In this document: positions 18,038 to 27,141 of the stretch, piece by piece | Layout: each line of letters begins with the position of its first letter | Numbering within the stretch: the stretch's first letter is position 1 | Assembly (NCBI RefSeq): GCF_013030945.1 | Contig: NZ_JABBXF010000069.1 | Location: 1-54,901 of the forward strand | DNA: 54,901 bases | DNA from: Streptomyces morookaense | GTDB taxonomy: Bacteria; Actinomycetota; Actinomycetes; Streptomycetales; Streptomycetaceae | Reading direction: 5' to 3' | Notes under the pieces: model-generated | Seen by the model: only the letters and a program-made list of their open reading frames with translations | Told to the model about the DNA's origin: nothing | The model's database searches: none | Translations under genes and position numbers: made by a program

Positions 18038-18398
18038 CTACGTCACGATGTCCGCGGTGCGGGCGGTGGTGCGCTGGTCGGCGAAGGAGATGCGGGGGCC
18101 CGTGCCTTCGGCGGGTGTTGCGGTCTCCTTCTCCGGGTTACGGAGGCCGAGGGTGACGTGGTGTCCGGTCGTGGCGAGGTTGGTGCCGACGCGGCCGACA
18201 CCGCGGCGCCCCGAGGGTGGAGGGCAGTTCGGTGACGAGCCCGGGTGGTGGCCCGGGTGCCTCCATGATGTGCAGGTCGGAGTGGCACGCACCGGCACCC
18301 GCGACCTTCACCAGCACCTGCCCCGGTCCGGGCTCGGGAACCGGCACCTCGCGCAGCTCCGGCGACTGCTGCCATCCGACCAGTTGAAACGCCCGCAT
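18038..18398 (-). pseudogene. Fused remnants of a zinc alcohol dehydrogenase and an F420/NADP reductase-like protein
   Basis: From ATG 18398 the minus strand encodes about 60 residues of a GroES-like alcohol dehydrogenase N-terminus (MRAFQLVGWQQSPELREVPV, then GQVLVKVAGAGACHSDLH) ending at TELPSTLG. In intact enzymes GHE follows. Here a different frame takes over with GRVGTNLATTGHHVTLGLRN, the beginning of a Rossmann domain like those of NADPH-F420 reductases, and stops after TARTADIVT at 18038. Two unrelated genes have been joined by deletion and both truncated. Not functional. Confidence 0.65.
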
Positions 18399-18421
18399 TG
18401 CGACCCGTCGCCCACACACGC

Positions 18422-19690
18422 TCAGTCGCGGACACCGTCGATGTCGACCAGGACGTGCCGCGGTCCGCGGAAGATCTGGTTGTGCCGGTACGGCGGCGGG
18501 TCCTCGACGAGCCGGGGGTTCTCCACCCGGCGGACGAACTCGCCGACCGCGACCTGGACTTCCAGCCGCGCGAGCGGGGCGCCGAAGCAGAAGTGGATGC
18601 CCTGGCTGAAGCCGAGGTGCTGGTTGTCGCGGCGCTCGAGATCGAGTTCATCGGGGTCGGTGAACCGTTCCGGATCGCGGTTCGCCGAGCCGTACACCAG
18701 GAAGATCGGTGCTCCCTTGGGGATGGTGGTGCCGGCGATGTCGATGTCTTCCAGGGCGGAGCGGGTGTGCCAGAACTGCACCGACGACTCGAAGCGCAAC
18801 AGTTCCTCCACCGCGGACACGATCAACTCCGGCCGGCGGCGCAGCTGTTCCAGCGCGTCGGGGTGGCGCAGCAGGGTGAGGACGCTGTGGGCGATCAGGT
18901 TGACCGTGGTTTCGTGTCCCGCGAAGATCAGGAGCAGGGCGTTGCTCGCGAGGACGCCCTTGGACATCCGTCCTTCCGGGCCGTCCTCGTTGACCAAGGC
19001 GGAGAGCATGCCCGGGCCGGGCTGGTCGGCGTACCGGTCGAGCAGCTCGGCTGCGAACTGTCCGAAGTCCTGCACGGCCTGCCGGGCCCCGGCCAGTCGG
19101 CTCCGGATCTCCTCGGAGGCGGCTTCGGGCCCGAAGTCCAGGGCGTCCAGGGCCGTTTCGATCCAGTGGTGGAAGCGTGGCTCGTCCTCCAGCGGCACGC
19201 CCAGGACCTTGCAGATCACCGTCACCGGCAGGGGGTAGGCGAAGTCGTCGACGGCGTCGATCCGGGTCTTGCCCCTCATGTCGTCCAGGAGGCCGTCCAC
19301 GAGGCGGCGGATGTCGGGTTCCAAGTCGGAGATCAGGTGAGGCGCCTGGGGCGGGCCGACGAAGTGCGGCATCATCGTCCGGCGGTCCCGGTCGTGCTCG
19401 GGTGGATCGCAGGTGATGATGTTCGGCTCGGTCAGCGCCTCTCTGATCGGCTCGGCCGCCGGTTCCCCCGAGTCCTCCGTACGGGCCGCGACCGGGACCG
19501 GACACTTCCTCGGGTCCGAACTGACCCGGGGGTCGTGGAGCAGCGCGACGATCTCCCGGTAGGTGCTGACGACATAGGTGCCGTCCGGTTGCCGCGCCAC
19601 CGGTGTCTTGCGCAGTTCCTCGTAGAACGGGTACGGGTTGGCGCGGTTGGCGTAGCGCAGGGCCTGCTGCCAGGGGGTTTCCTCGACCAC
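18422..19690 (-). CDS. Cytochrome P450 monooxygenase
   Basis: 422 aa soluble bacterial P450. I-helix AGHETT (257-262), ExxR pair Glu296/Arg299 in EELLR, and heme loop FSQGIHFCFGAPLAR with axial Cys368 are all intact. The GTG start at 19690 is preceded by GGAGGGGAG. It is the last gene of a three-gene unit with its own ferredoxin and reductase, so electrons should flow NAD(P)H to reductase to 3Fe-4S ferredoxin to P450. The substrate cannot be read from the sequence; the PKS product about 5 kb away is one possibility. Confidence 0.94.
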   Translation of the reverse strand: MVEETPWQQALRYANRANPYPFYEELRKTPVARQPDGTYVVSTYREIVALLHDPRVSSDPRKCPVPVAARTEDSGEPAAEPIREALTEPNIITCDPPEHDRDRRTMMPHFVGPPQAPHLISDLEPDIRRLVDGLLDDMRGKTRIDAVDDFAYPLPVTVICKVLGVPLEDEPRFHHWIETALDALDFGPEAASEEIRSRLAGARQAVQDFGQFAAELLDRYADQPGPGMLSALVNEDGPEGRMSKGVLASNALLLIFAGHETTVNLIAHSVLTLLRHPDALEQLRRRPELIVSAVEELLRFESSVQFWHTRSALEDIDIAGTTIPKGAPIFLVYGSANRDPERFTDPDELDLERRDNQHLGFSQGIHFCFGAPLARLEVQVAVGEFVRRVENPRLVEDPPPYRHNQIFRGPRHVLVDIDGVRD

Positions 19691-19750
19691 GAGGCTCCCC
19701 TCCTTCTTCCTGTCGGTGCTGTCCGCCCATCCGCCCGGTCGGCGGTCGGG

Positions 19751-21154
19751 TCAGCGATGTCGCGGCCGGAACTCGGCCGTACGCTCGCTCGGGGCGTGTC
19801 CGGTCAGGACGACGTCGGGGATCGCCGTCGGGACCCTCGGGTCCGGGAACTCGGCCGGCATCGGCTTCATGTCGGGCGGCTGGTCCCAGCCCGGCGGCGG
19901 AGGCGGGAACGGACCGGACTGCTCGATCAACTTCCCGTAGTACTCCAGCCACTTGCCGTGATCGAAGGTGACGGCCGCGACGATGCGGCCCCGGTGACCG
20001 TAGGCGGCGGCGAAGCGGTGTTCCTCGACGGATCCCTGGGTGAAGACGATCTCGTCGCCGAAAGGCGGCACGCCGACGGACTTGATGTTCACGCCGAACT
20101 GACCGGACCAGAAGCCGGGCAGCAGCAGATGCGGGCGGTAGTGGGGTTCGAGGTTCACCATGTTGTGGGCCGCGGCCTCCGCGCCGAGCACCGCGTTGTC
20201 CCAGTGCTCCATCGCCAGGAACTGATACTCGTAGAGCACATGCGGCGCACGTGCCACATCCCCTGCCACGAAGATGCTGTCGGTTACCACGCCGTTGATG
20301 TCGAAGGCCCGTCCGCCGGCGTCGCATCCGACGCCCCAGAAACCGGCCGCCAATCCGGAGCCCTCCAGCCATTCCACGTTGCGGATCGACCCCAGCGAAG
20401 TCACCACCACATCGGCGTCGACGGTCGAACCGTCCGAAAGCCGAGCACGCCGCACGTGCCCGCCGGAGTCGCCCTCCAGCGACGACACGCCCAGCCCGCA
20501 GCGCAGGTCCACGCCGTGATCGCGCTGCAGCTGCGCGGCGATCTCCCCGATCACCCCGCCGAGCGCGCCGACCAGCGGCGCCGAACCCCGCTCGACGACG
20601 GTCACCGGGATGTCCAGTTCCCGGCAGACGGAGGACACTTCCGAGCCGATGAACCCGGCGCCGATGACCAACACCCGCGACGGCGGCTCGGCCAGCTCCT
20701 TTTGCAACTGCGCGGCATCATCGCGCGAGCGGATCGTGTGGACCCCCTGCAGGGCGGCCTCGGCCTGGTTGGGCCACTGCCGCGCGCGGGTGCCCGTGGC
20801 GATCAGCAACCGGTCGTACGGGACCTGCTCACCGTCGGCCAGGCGCACCTGCTTGGCGGCCCGATCCAGCCCGACGGCAGCCACCCCGAGTCGCCAGTCG
20901 GCATCCACTTCCCGCATGCGGGGCAACTTGGTGTGGTCGGCCGGCACCCAGCCCTTGAGCACCTGCTTGGACAGCGGCGGACGGTCGTACGGCTCGTACG
21001 GCTCGTCCCCGACGATGGTCAGAGAACCGGTGAAGCCCTCCTCGCGCAGAGTCTCCGCGGCCCGCAGCCCGGCCAGAGAAGCACCCACGATGACGATCCG
21101 GCCGCTGGCCCGGAACTCGCGCACCAGCTCCGCGACCGTTGCCCGCAAGGTCAT
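19751..21154 (-). CDS. Ferredoxin reductase (FAD/NAD(P)H)
   Basis: 467 aa from ATG 21154, whose ATGA overlaps the ferredoxin stop codon (translational coupling). FAD motif IVIVGASLAGLRAAETL near residue 20, EPYDRPPLSK typical of the rubredoxin/putidaredoxin-reductase family, NAD(P)H motif LVIGAGFIGSE near 150, and the VAGDVA FAD segment near 275. Longer than the usual 400 aa because of a C-terminal extension rich in proline (PPPPPGWDQPPDMKPMP). Supplies electrons to the adjacent ferredoxin and the P450 60 bp downstream. Confidence 0.92.
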   Translation of the reverse strand: MTLRATVAELVREFRASGRIVIVGASLAGLRAAETLREEGFTGSLTIVGDEPYEPYDRPPLSKQVLKGWVPADHTKLPRMREVDADWRLGVAAVGLDRAAKQVRLADGEQVPYDRLLIATGTRARQWPNQAEAALQGVHTIRSRDDAAQLQKELAEPPSRVLVIGAGFIGSEVSSVCRELDIPVTVVERGSAPLVGALGGVIGEIAAQLQRDHGVDLRCGLGVSSLEGDSGGHVRRARLSDGSTVDADVVVTSLGSIRNVEWLEGSGLAAGFWGVGCDAGGRAFDINGVVTDSIFVAGDVARAPHVLYEYQFLAMEHWDNAVLGAEAAAHNMVNLEPHYRPHLLLPGFWSGQFGVNIKSVGVPPFGDEIVFTQGSVEEHRFAAAYGHRGRIVAAVTFDHGKWLEYYGKLIEQSGPFPPPPPGWDQPPDMKPMPAEFPDPRVPTAIPDVVLTGHAPSERTAEFRPRHR

Positions 21155-21369
21155 GATGTCTGGCCCCGCTCCTCGCCGTTCAGGCGGTCGATCACGATCG
21201 CCTGCACCGGGCACGCCGCAGCGGCTCGCTCGACCTGCAGGCGCCGCTGGTCATCAGGGTTCGGCTCATAGGTGAGCGCCTCCTGACCGTTCAACCTGAA
21301 GACCTCGTGCGCCAGATACACGCACTGTGCGTATCCCTGGCAGCGATTCAAGTCCACGACGATCCGCAT
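21151..21369 (-). CDS. Ferredoxin, P450-associated [3Fe-4S] type
   Basis: 72 aa. Cys10 and Cys16 in CQGYAQC and Cys53 in AACPVQA form the three-cysteine pattern of Streptomyces P450 ferredoxins that bind a 3Fe-4S cluster; the fourth cysteine position is an alanine (Ala14-type replacement). First gene of the ferredoxin-reductase-P450 operon, with a GGAAGGAG ribosome binding site. Electron carrier between the reductase at 19751 and the P450 at 18422. Confidence 0.92.
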   Translation of the reverse strand: MRIVVDLNRCQGYAQCVYLAHEVFRLNGQEALTYEPNPDDQRRLQVERAAAACPVQAIVIDRLNGEERGQTS

Positions 21370-21836
21370 GGGCAGACTCCTTCCGCTCTGCCGACCGCTC
21401 CACGGCGGCGACCACCGACACGGTCATGCGGCTGTGGCGGGGTTCAGGCCGTCTGCCAGGTGAGCCGACCGCGGGTGTTCCACCCGTCAGCCCGGAACCC
21501 CGGCTGAGCAGGTCCGGTCTTATTCGCTGCGATACCGCTTCACGGGTGACGTCTGTCGGAGTGTCGCAGCGCGAAGGGCGCGCCCCCTCCCATGGCGCCG
21601 GCATTCAAGGCTCGGCCCGGCCGTTGCGCCCCCTGGAAAAATGCTTGCACCGCCTTCCGACGATCGCAAACTGCCGTTCGAGGCCCAGCACGTCGGTCAC
21701 CCCCGACGCGCGACGCCACCCCGACACACGCCGCGGCTGCTGCGGTCGCTGCGGCTGCGGTTGTCCTCCTGGCTTGGGGCCGGGGCAGCGGACAGATGAG
21801 ACGGGCGCCGACCTGAGCGCCGGGTACCGTCAGGGT
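21370..21836. other. Intergenic promoter region between P450 operon and RNase J
   Basis: About 467 bp between divergent genes, presumably holding promoters for both. Plus-strand frames extend upstream of the RNase J start but show no family similarity. No RNA element recognised. Confidence 0.4.
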
Positions 21837-23522
21837 ATGAGTCATCCGCACCCCGAGCTGAAAGCCGCCCCACCCCTTCCCGAAGGAGGGCTGCGGGTCA
21901 TCGCCCTGGGCGGCCTGGGTGAGATCGGCCGCAACATGACCGTCTTCGAGCACGCGGGCAAGCTGCTCATCGTCGACTGCGGCGTGCTGTTCCCCGAGGA
22001 GACCCAGCCCGGCGTGGACGTGATCCTGCCGGACTTCACCTCGATCCGGGACCGGCTGGACGACATCGTGGCCGTGGTCCTCACCCACGGCCACGAGGAC
22101 CACATCGGCGGCGTGCCGTACCTGCTGCGCGAGCGGTCCGACATTCCCGTGGTCGGCTCCAAGCTGACGCTGGCGTTCCTGGAGGCCAAGCTCAAGGAAC
22201 ACGGAATCCGGCCGCGCCCGGTGCGGGTGCGGGAGGGCGACCGGCGTGGCTTCGGGCCCTTCGACTGCGAGTTCGTGGCGGTGAACCACTCCATCCCCGA
22301 CAGCCTCGCGGTCGCTCTCCGCACCCGGGCCGGGATGGTGCTGCACACCGGCGACTTCAAGATGGACCAGTTCCCTCTCGACGACCGCATCACCGATCTG
22401 CGTGCCTTCGCCCGCCTCGGCGAGGAGGGCGTGGACCTGTTCCTCACCGACTCCACCAACGCCGAAGTACCCGGTTTCACCACCTCCGAGCGAGAGCTGA
22501 ACCCGGCGATCGAGCAGGTGATGCGCACCGCGCCGCGCCGGGTCATCGTCTCCAGCTTCGCCAGCCACGTGCACCGCATCCAGCAGGTCCTGGACGCCGC
22601 CCACCAGCACGGCCGCAAGGTCGCCTTCGTCGGCCGGTCGATGGTCCGCAACATGGGCATCGCCCGTGACCTGGGCTATCTGAAGGTCCCCTCCGGTCTG
22701 GTCGTGAGCACGAAGGAGCTGGAGAAGCTCCCGGACCACCAGATCACTCTGGTGTGCACCGGCTCCCAGGGCGAACCGATGGCCGCGCTGTCACGGATGG
22801 CCAACCGCGACCACATGATCCGCATCGGCAAGGGCGACACCGTCCTGCTCGCCAGCTCCCTCATCCCCGGCAACGAGAACGCCATCTACCGGGTGATCAA
22901 CGGACTCACCCGGTGGGGCGCCCACGTGGTCCACAAGGGCAACGCCAAGGTGCACGTCTCCGGGCACGCCAGCGCCGGCGAACTCGTCTACTGCTACAAC
23001 ATCGTCAAACCCCGCAACGTCATGCCCGTGCACGGCGAATGGCGCCACCTGCGGGCCAACGCCGACCTCGCCATCCGTACCGGTGTCGCCCCCGACCGGG
23101 TCGTCCTCGCCGAGGACGGCGTCGTCGTCGACCTGGTCGACGGACGCGCATCCATCACCGGCAAGGTCCCCGCCGGCAACGTCTACGTGGACGGCATGGA
23201 AGTCGGCGGCGCCACCGAAGCGTCCCTCAAGGACCGCCTCACCCTCGCCGCCGAAGGCGTGGTCACGGTAGTGGCGATCGTCGACGCGGACACCGGCGCC
23301 CTCGCCGAGGCTCCCGACTTCCTGGCCCGCGGCTTCGTCCACGACGATGCCACCTTCGAGCCGGTCATCCCCGTCATCGAGAAGACCCTGGCCACCGCGG
23401 CCCAGGAGGGCGTCGGGGACGCGCGCCAACTCGAACAACTCGTCGCCCGCGCCGTGGCGAACTGGGCGTTCCGCACCCACCGCCGCAAGCCCCTCATCAT
23501 CCCCGTCATCGTCGACGCCTGA
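21837..23522 (+). CDS. rnj: Ribonuclease J
   Basis: 561 aa, normal family length. Metallo-beta-lactamase motif HGHEDH at residues 84-89, followed by the beta-CASP nuclease domain (SSFASHVHRIQQ, GSQGEP, SSLIPGNENA, HVSGHASAGE) and the C-terminal region with MPVHGEWRHL. 5'-to-3' exonuclease and endonuclease acting in mRNA turnover and rRNA maturation. The start at 21837 gives the conserved GLRVIALGGLGEIGRNM N-terminus. In S. coelicolor the main RNase J gene sits next to dapA; no dapA is visible here, so this may be an additional paralog or a rearranged locus. Confidence 0.93.
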   Translation: MSHPHPELKAAPPLPEGGLRVIALGGLGEIGRNMTVFEHAGKLLIVDCGVLFPEETQPGVDVILPDFTSIRDRLDDIVAVVLTHGHEDHIGGVPYLLRERSDIPVVGSKLTLAFLEAKLKEHGIRPRPVRVREGDRRGFGPFDCEFVAVNHSIPDSLAVALRTRAGMVLHTGDFKMDQFPLDDRITDLRAFARLGEEGVDLFLTDSTNAEVPGFTTSERELNPAIEQVMRTAPRRVIVSSFASHVHRIQQVLDAAHQHGRKVAFVGRSMVRNMGIARDLGYLKVPSGLVVSTKELEKLPDHQITLVCTGSQGEPMAALSRMANRDHMIRIGKGDTVLLASSLIPGNENAIYRVINGLTRWGAHVVHKGNAKVHVSGHASAGELVYCYNIVKPRNVMPVHGEWRHLRANADLAIRTGVAPDRVVLAEDGVVVDLVDGRASITGKVPAGNVYVDGMEVGGATEASLKDRLTLAAEGVVTVVAIVDADTGALAEAPDFLARGFVHDDATFEPVIPVIEKTLATAAQEGVGDARQLEQLVARAVANWAFRTHRRKPLIIPVIVDA

Positions 23523-23630
23523 GCCACAGCCCGGCACCACGGTTCCCGTTGCAATGAGTCATCGGAAACCCGCAGTTCAGCTGCACGGTAGCCGCGCAGG
23601 ACATGCGGCTCGCGTGCCCGTCGACCACCA

Positions 23631-23660
23631 GGGGCCGCGCAGCAATGGCTGCGCGGCCCC
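23631..23660. terminator. Bidirectional terminator between RNase J and cold-shock gene
   Basis: A perfect 13-bp GC stem (GGGGCCGCGCAGC at 23631-23643 and its complement at 23648-23660) with an AATG loop, placed between the convergent RNase J and csp genes. Confidence 0.8.
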
Positions 23661-23777
23661 TGATCTTGAGCCGGCCCGGCACGAGATCAGGCGACTTCGT
23701 CCAGGTGGGCGGCAGGGCCCGCACGGGCGGCGACCACCGGACGCGGCGTACGCGATCCCTCGGGCAGGTCCGCGAGG

Positions 23778-23981
23778 TCAGGCCAGGTTGATGTTCTCGG
23801 CCTGCGGGCCCTTCTGACCCTGGGTGACGTCGAACGTCACGGCCTGGCCCTCCTGGAGCTCACGAAAGCCCGTGGAGTTGATCGCGGAGTAGTGCGCGAA
23901 GACATCCGGGCCGCCGCCGTCCTGGGCGATGAAGCCGAAGCCCTTCTCCGCGTTGAACCACTTCACAGTTCCCGTAGCCAT
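23778..23981 (-). CDS. Cold-shock protein, CspA family (copy 1)
   Basis: 67 aa single cold-shock domain. RNA-binding motifs KGFGFI (RNP1) and VFAHY (RNP2) are intact. Acts as an RNA chaperone and possible antiterminator. ATG 23981 gives the canonical MATGTVKWFN start, with GGAAGG upstream. It differs from copy 2 (25968-26171) at about a dozen positions, mostly between residues 30 and 60. The leader contains a GCCCAC/GTGGGC hairpin at 24071-24091. Confidence 0.95.
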   Translation of the reverse strand: MATGTVKWFNAEKGFGFIAQDGGGPDVFAHYSAINSTGFRELQEGQAVTFDVTQGQKGPQAENINLA

Positions 23982-24224
23982 GGTCATGCCTTCCAGTCGA
24001 TGAACGCCTCCCACCCCACGTGGCAGACAGAGGTGATCGCCCTGGTCCCTGCGGCACAGCACAGCAAAACGCCCACACCGGAGGCGTGGGCAAGAGGGAA
24101 TTCCGAACCACGACAGCTGACACAGACGTTACACGCCCACACGCCGCGTCACCATAGGAAAAGATCACTCCGCACACCGAGACCGTGCGTGCGATGCCCG
24201 CCGGCGCTGACGGGCATGCTCATC

Positions 24225-24563
24225 TCATTCTGCTGCCGTCGGGTTCGCCGATTCGGCGGCGCGGCGATATTCGGCGTTGATGCGCTGGGCCTCCTCGAGC
24301 TGGTCTTCGAGGATGACGATCCGGCAGGCGGCCTCGATGGGGGTGCCCCGATCGACGAGTTCCCGGGCGCGGGCGGCGATGCGCAGCTGGTAGCGGGAGT
24401 AGCGGCGGTGGCCGCCTTCGGAGCGCAGGGGGGTGATCAGGCGGGCTTCGCCGAGGGCGCGGAGGAAGGCGGGGGTGGTACCGACCATCTCGGCCGCCCG
24501 GCCCATGGTGTAGGCGGGGTAATCGTCGTCGTCGAGACGGCCGAACGTGTCATCTGCTGTCAT
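24225..24563 (-). CDS. MerR-family helix-turn-helix regulator
   Basis: 112 aa. The winged HTH reads YTMGRAAEMVGTTPAFLRAL then GHRRYSRYQLRIAARARELV, typical of MerR N-terminal domains, followed by one coiled-coil helix (EDQLEEAQRINAEYRRA) and no effector domain, as in small BldC-like or SoxR-truncated regulators. ATG 24563 is chosen for the AGAGG just upstream. It lies upstream of csp copy 1 on the same strand with a 243-bp gap, so independent transcription is likely. Target genes unknown. Confidence 0.88.
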   Translation of the reverse strand: MTADDTFGRLDDDDYPAYTMGRAAEMVGTTPAFLRALGEARLITPLRSEGGHRRYSRYQLRIAARARELVDRGTPIEAACRIVILEDQLEEAQRINAEYRRAAESANPTAAE

Positions 24564-25133
24564 TGCACCTCTCTGTGGAACGCGTCGAGGGGCCCTGGCG
24601 CCGTCTGGCACCAGGGCCCCGAAGGAACTACTACACCATCTGCCGGCCCTGACACTGGACCGGCCCTCTGTTTCCGCGGACCCGACCGAGACGCTGTCGG
24701 GGGCGCGGGGATCGCGGTTGCTCGACCGGAGACCACCTCACTATCGATGTCCTGCGGTACCCGGGTCCTGGACTCCACCCGGGCGATCCTGATGGCGCTC
24801 GGCTCCTCCGTCCTTCCCTCTTGATCAACTACTCGCCGACGAAAACCGTCGGACTGCTGGGTACTGCGAACTTGCACTTACGGGTACTGCCACTGCGGCA
24901 CTGCTCATGGCGGCCCCTGATCACTGCGGGCCACCCGGTCCGGTCGTCAGTCCCGTCACCGCCCTGCAACCGCTCTGGCTTCGGAACTCCACCACCGAAC
25001 CGTCCTGCGAACTGCAACTGCTGTACTGCTACCCGGCAGTTCACTTCTGCCGAGCATCGCCCGATCTCGGCTACAAGAGAAACCATAACCACGCCGCCAC
25101 CAAATTTCTACTCCGGCTGGCATAGATTTCCGC

Positions 25134-25445
25134 ATGCTCGAAGACAAGGTAATCCGCCTCGACCGGTCCAGGGGCGGTTCGAGCAGCTCCGAGGCCCAGT
25201 CCGGCGCCCACAGTGACCCACCGCCGCGCGGGCACGAGGGTCGGCGCCGCCCTCGACGATCCCGGGATGATCGGGCAGCTCGTGGAAGCGTGCACGCGGG
25301 TGCGGCGATCCGCGGGGCGACGCTCCTGCTGCCGCCTCAGCGCCTTGGCGAGGATCTGCCTCCTCGTCCCGGGTCCCTCCCGCGCTCGCGCAAGCACTGT
25401 GGCCCTGCGGGGTTGGCGGGTGGAGGGGCGGGCACAGGGGGTTGA
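25134..25445 (+). pseudogene. Possible decayed hypothetical gene
   Basis: ATG 25134 opens with MLEDKVIRLDRSRG, then the plausible continuation switches frame (GRFEQLRGPVRRPQ, stop) and again (VGAALDDPGMIGQLVEACTR, then VRRSAGRRS), and once more (PPQRLGEDL). Joined, these pieces would make a short charged helical protein of about 100 aa. Each switch would need a frameshift. I do not know the family, and the pattern could be chance. Confidence 0.25.
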
Positions 25446-25910
25446 GCAGGCACGCGCAGGGCACGGAACGGGCGTACGGTGCGAGCGGTCGGTCACCTGC
25501 CGCGCCGGCTCACGCGTCGGTACGAGGATCAGCCCCAGCGGCTGGCAGGGTTCAGCACGCTGCCCAGCGGTACGGGCGAGCAGGGCGAGGCCGAAGGCAC
25601 GAACTCACCTTGCACTGCGGCTGGCCGGCAGCCGTAACCGCCGGAACGGGCGGGGCCGCCGGAACGGCGCGATGCCTGTGAGCCCATGCGGCTGCTGCCC
25701 TTTCCGGCGTCGGCACTGCCGTGACGGGAGCGGTCGTTCGTGCGTGTGCGGTTCGTGCGGAACCTTCCTCGATGTGGCGCAGATCAAGGAATTCCCGCAG
25801 CAATGAGCGGCGTCGAGAATTACAGGCATGGATCGGTAGCAAAATCCGTGCGTGACGATACCGCCAATTCCCCGAGTCGCCCGCAGTTGAATCACTGCGG
25901 GAGATGCGTG

Positions 25911-25950
25911 CAGCTGGGGCCCGCACCCCGAAGGATGCGGGCCCCAGCTG
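25911..25950. terminator. Terminator hairpin of csp copy 2
   Basis: Perfect 15-bp stem (CAGCTGGGGCCCGCA at 25911-25925 and its complement at 25936-25950) with a 10-nt loop, 18 bp past the stop of the minus-strand cold-shock gene. Confidence 0.8.
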
Positions 25951-25967
25951 CAAAATGCGCGTCAGCG

Positions 25968-26171
25968 TCAGGCCGGAACGATGTTCTCGGCCGTCGGGCC
26001 CTTCTGGCCCTGCGCGATGTCGAAGGTCACCTTCTGGCCTTCGAGGAGCTCACGGAAGCCCTGCGCGGCAATGTTCGAGTAGTGGGCGAACACGTCGGCA
26101 CCGCCACCGTCCTGCTCGATGAAGCCGAAGCCCTTTTCCGCGTTGAACCACTTCACGGTGCCAGCAGCCAT
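25968..26171 (-). CDS. Cold-shock protein, CspA family (copy 2)
   Basis: 67 aa cold-shock domain with KGFGFI and VFAHY RNA-binding motifs. Start MAAGTVKWFN at 26171 with AAGGAG 8 nt upstream. About 80 percent identical by eye to copy 1, 2 kb away, consistent with a local duplication. RNA chaperone in the cytoplasm. Its long leader carries a stem at 26268-26302 that could participate in temperature-dependent control. Confidence 0.95.
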   Translation of the reverse strand: MAAGTVKWFNAEKGFGFIEQDGGGADVFAHYSNIAAQGFRELLEGQKVTFDIAQGQKGPTAENIVPA

Positions 26172-26652
26172 GTCATATCTCCTTCGGGGCAGTACATCGG
26201 GATCCGCACTGCGCGAACGCCGTGTCGCCGCAATGATTACCCCGTCCGGAAATGACCGGAAATACAGAAGTGCCTCCAACCGACAGAACCGGTGGGGCAC
26301 TTGAAGTTTTGGGAACCACAACTGCAACCGAGATCGACAGTAGCACGCCGGAACGTCCCGCGCACATTACGTAATTCCACTCCACTCAGTGCGACAAAAA
26401 CTCTCACCACCCGGTCCGTCAAAGTCTCACTTCGCAAGCACAGATATTGACCCACTCGGAGTGCTGCTTTCAGGAGGAGCAGTCCCACAAGGTGCAACCC
26501 TGACCGCCAGGGGGGCGACGACGTACACCGCTGTGGGAGATGCCGCCGACGCAGGCGGTCGCCCACCAGGGCAGAGACGACGGCAGAGACGACGGCACAC
26601 ACGGAGCGCGCCATGCGGGCGAACCCGGTGCCCTGCGAACCGGCACACCGCG
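26172..26652. other. Leader and promoter region of csp copy 2
   Basis: 480 bp with no supported gene. It is relatively A/T-rich from 26260 to 26450 compared with neighbours, consistent with a promoter and a long 5' leader for the cold-shock gene on the minus strand. Confidence 0.45.
26268..26302 (-). promoter_or_regulatory. Hairpin in the csp copy 2 leader
   Basis: AAGTGCC (26268-26274) pairs with GGCACTT (26296-26302), with further inner pairing of CGG/CCG type, about 100 bp upstream of the csp start. A role as a structured cold-shock leader or an upstream terminator is inference. Confidence 0.35.
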
Positions 26653-27141
26653 TCATTCCGAAGGAATGTGGAACTCGAATTCGGGCCGGTCCCACGGCAC
26701 GGCGGGCGGGTTCGCGAGTGCGGTCCCGGTCCGCACTGCACCGGCGCGGCGGTAGAAGTCCTCGGCGGGACGATGCGACACGACCTTGACGCGGTCGAGC
26801 CCGGCGGCACGGGCCTCGGACTGCATGTGCGCGACGAGCAGTCGTCCGATGCCCCGTCCTTGTGCTTCGTCGGCGACGAACAACAGGTCGAGCTCCGGTG
26901 GAGCGAGGACGAGCGAGTAGAACCCGAGGACCCGGTCTGCGTGCTCGTCGGCGCCGACGGCTACGAAGGTGCGGTGGGCCTCGATGTAATCAGGGCCGAC
27001 TCGGTAGCCTGCGACTGCGGCTGCGTACTTGCCCTCGTAGGCGCCTGAGCCACGCACGAGCCGCGTGAGCCGTTTGGCATCCCGCGCGACGGCCCTCCGT
27101 ATGGTGACCGGCCGGTTGGTCGGGGACGTGCGTGAGGTCAT
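26653..27141 (-). CDS. GNAT-family N-acetyltransferase
   Basis: 162 aa. The acetyl-CoA-binding region reads LDLLFVADEAQGRGIGRLLV (Q/R-x-x-G-x-G/A signature as QGRGIG) followed by a VVSHRPAEDFYRRAGAV C-terminal motif B typical of GNATs. The start MTSRTSPTNR at 27141 precedes PVTIRRAVARDAKRL, the usual first strand. The ribosome binding site is weak. Substrate unknown; no operon partner. Confidence 0.85.
   Translation of the reverse strand: MTSRTSPTNRPVTIRRAVARDAKRLTRLVRGSGAYEGKYAAAVAGYRVGPDYIEAHRTFVAVGADEHADRVLGFYSLVLAPPELDLLFVADEAQGRGIGRLLVAHMQSEARAAGLDRVKVVSHRPAEDFYRRAGAVRTGTALANPPAVPWDRPEFEFHIPSE

Larger units (their letters stand above)
24564..25967. other. Long region without an intact gene
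   Basis: About 1.4 kb between the MerR gene and csp copy 2. The part from about 24830 to 25130 is less GC-rich than its surroundings and repeats short GAACTGCAACTG / TACTGC words. The only coding trace is the broken frame described at 25134-25445. A strong hairpin closes the region at 25911-25950. Confidence 0.4.

Noticed and set aside
25071..25496. Minus-strand frame in the gene-poor region
   Set aside because: No ribosome binding site, no recognisable motif, Arg/Pro-rich composition typical of non-coding GC-rich DNA.
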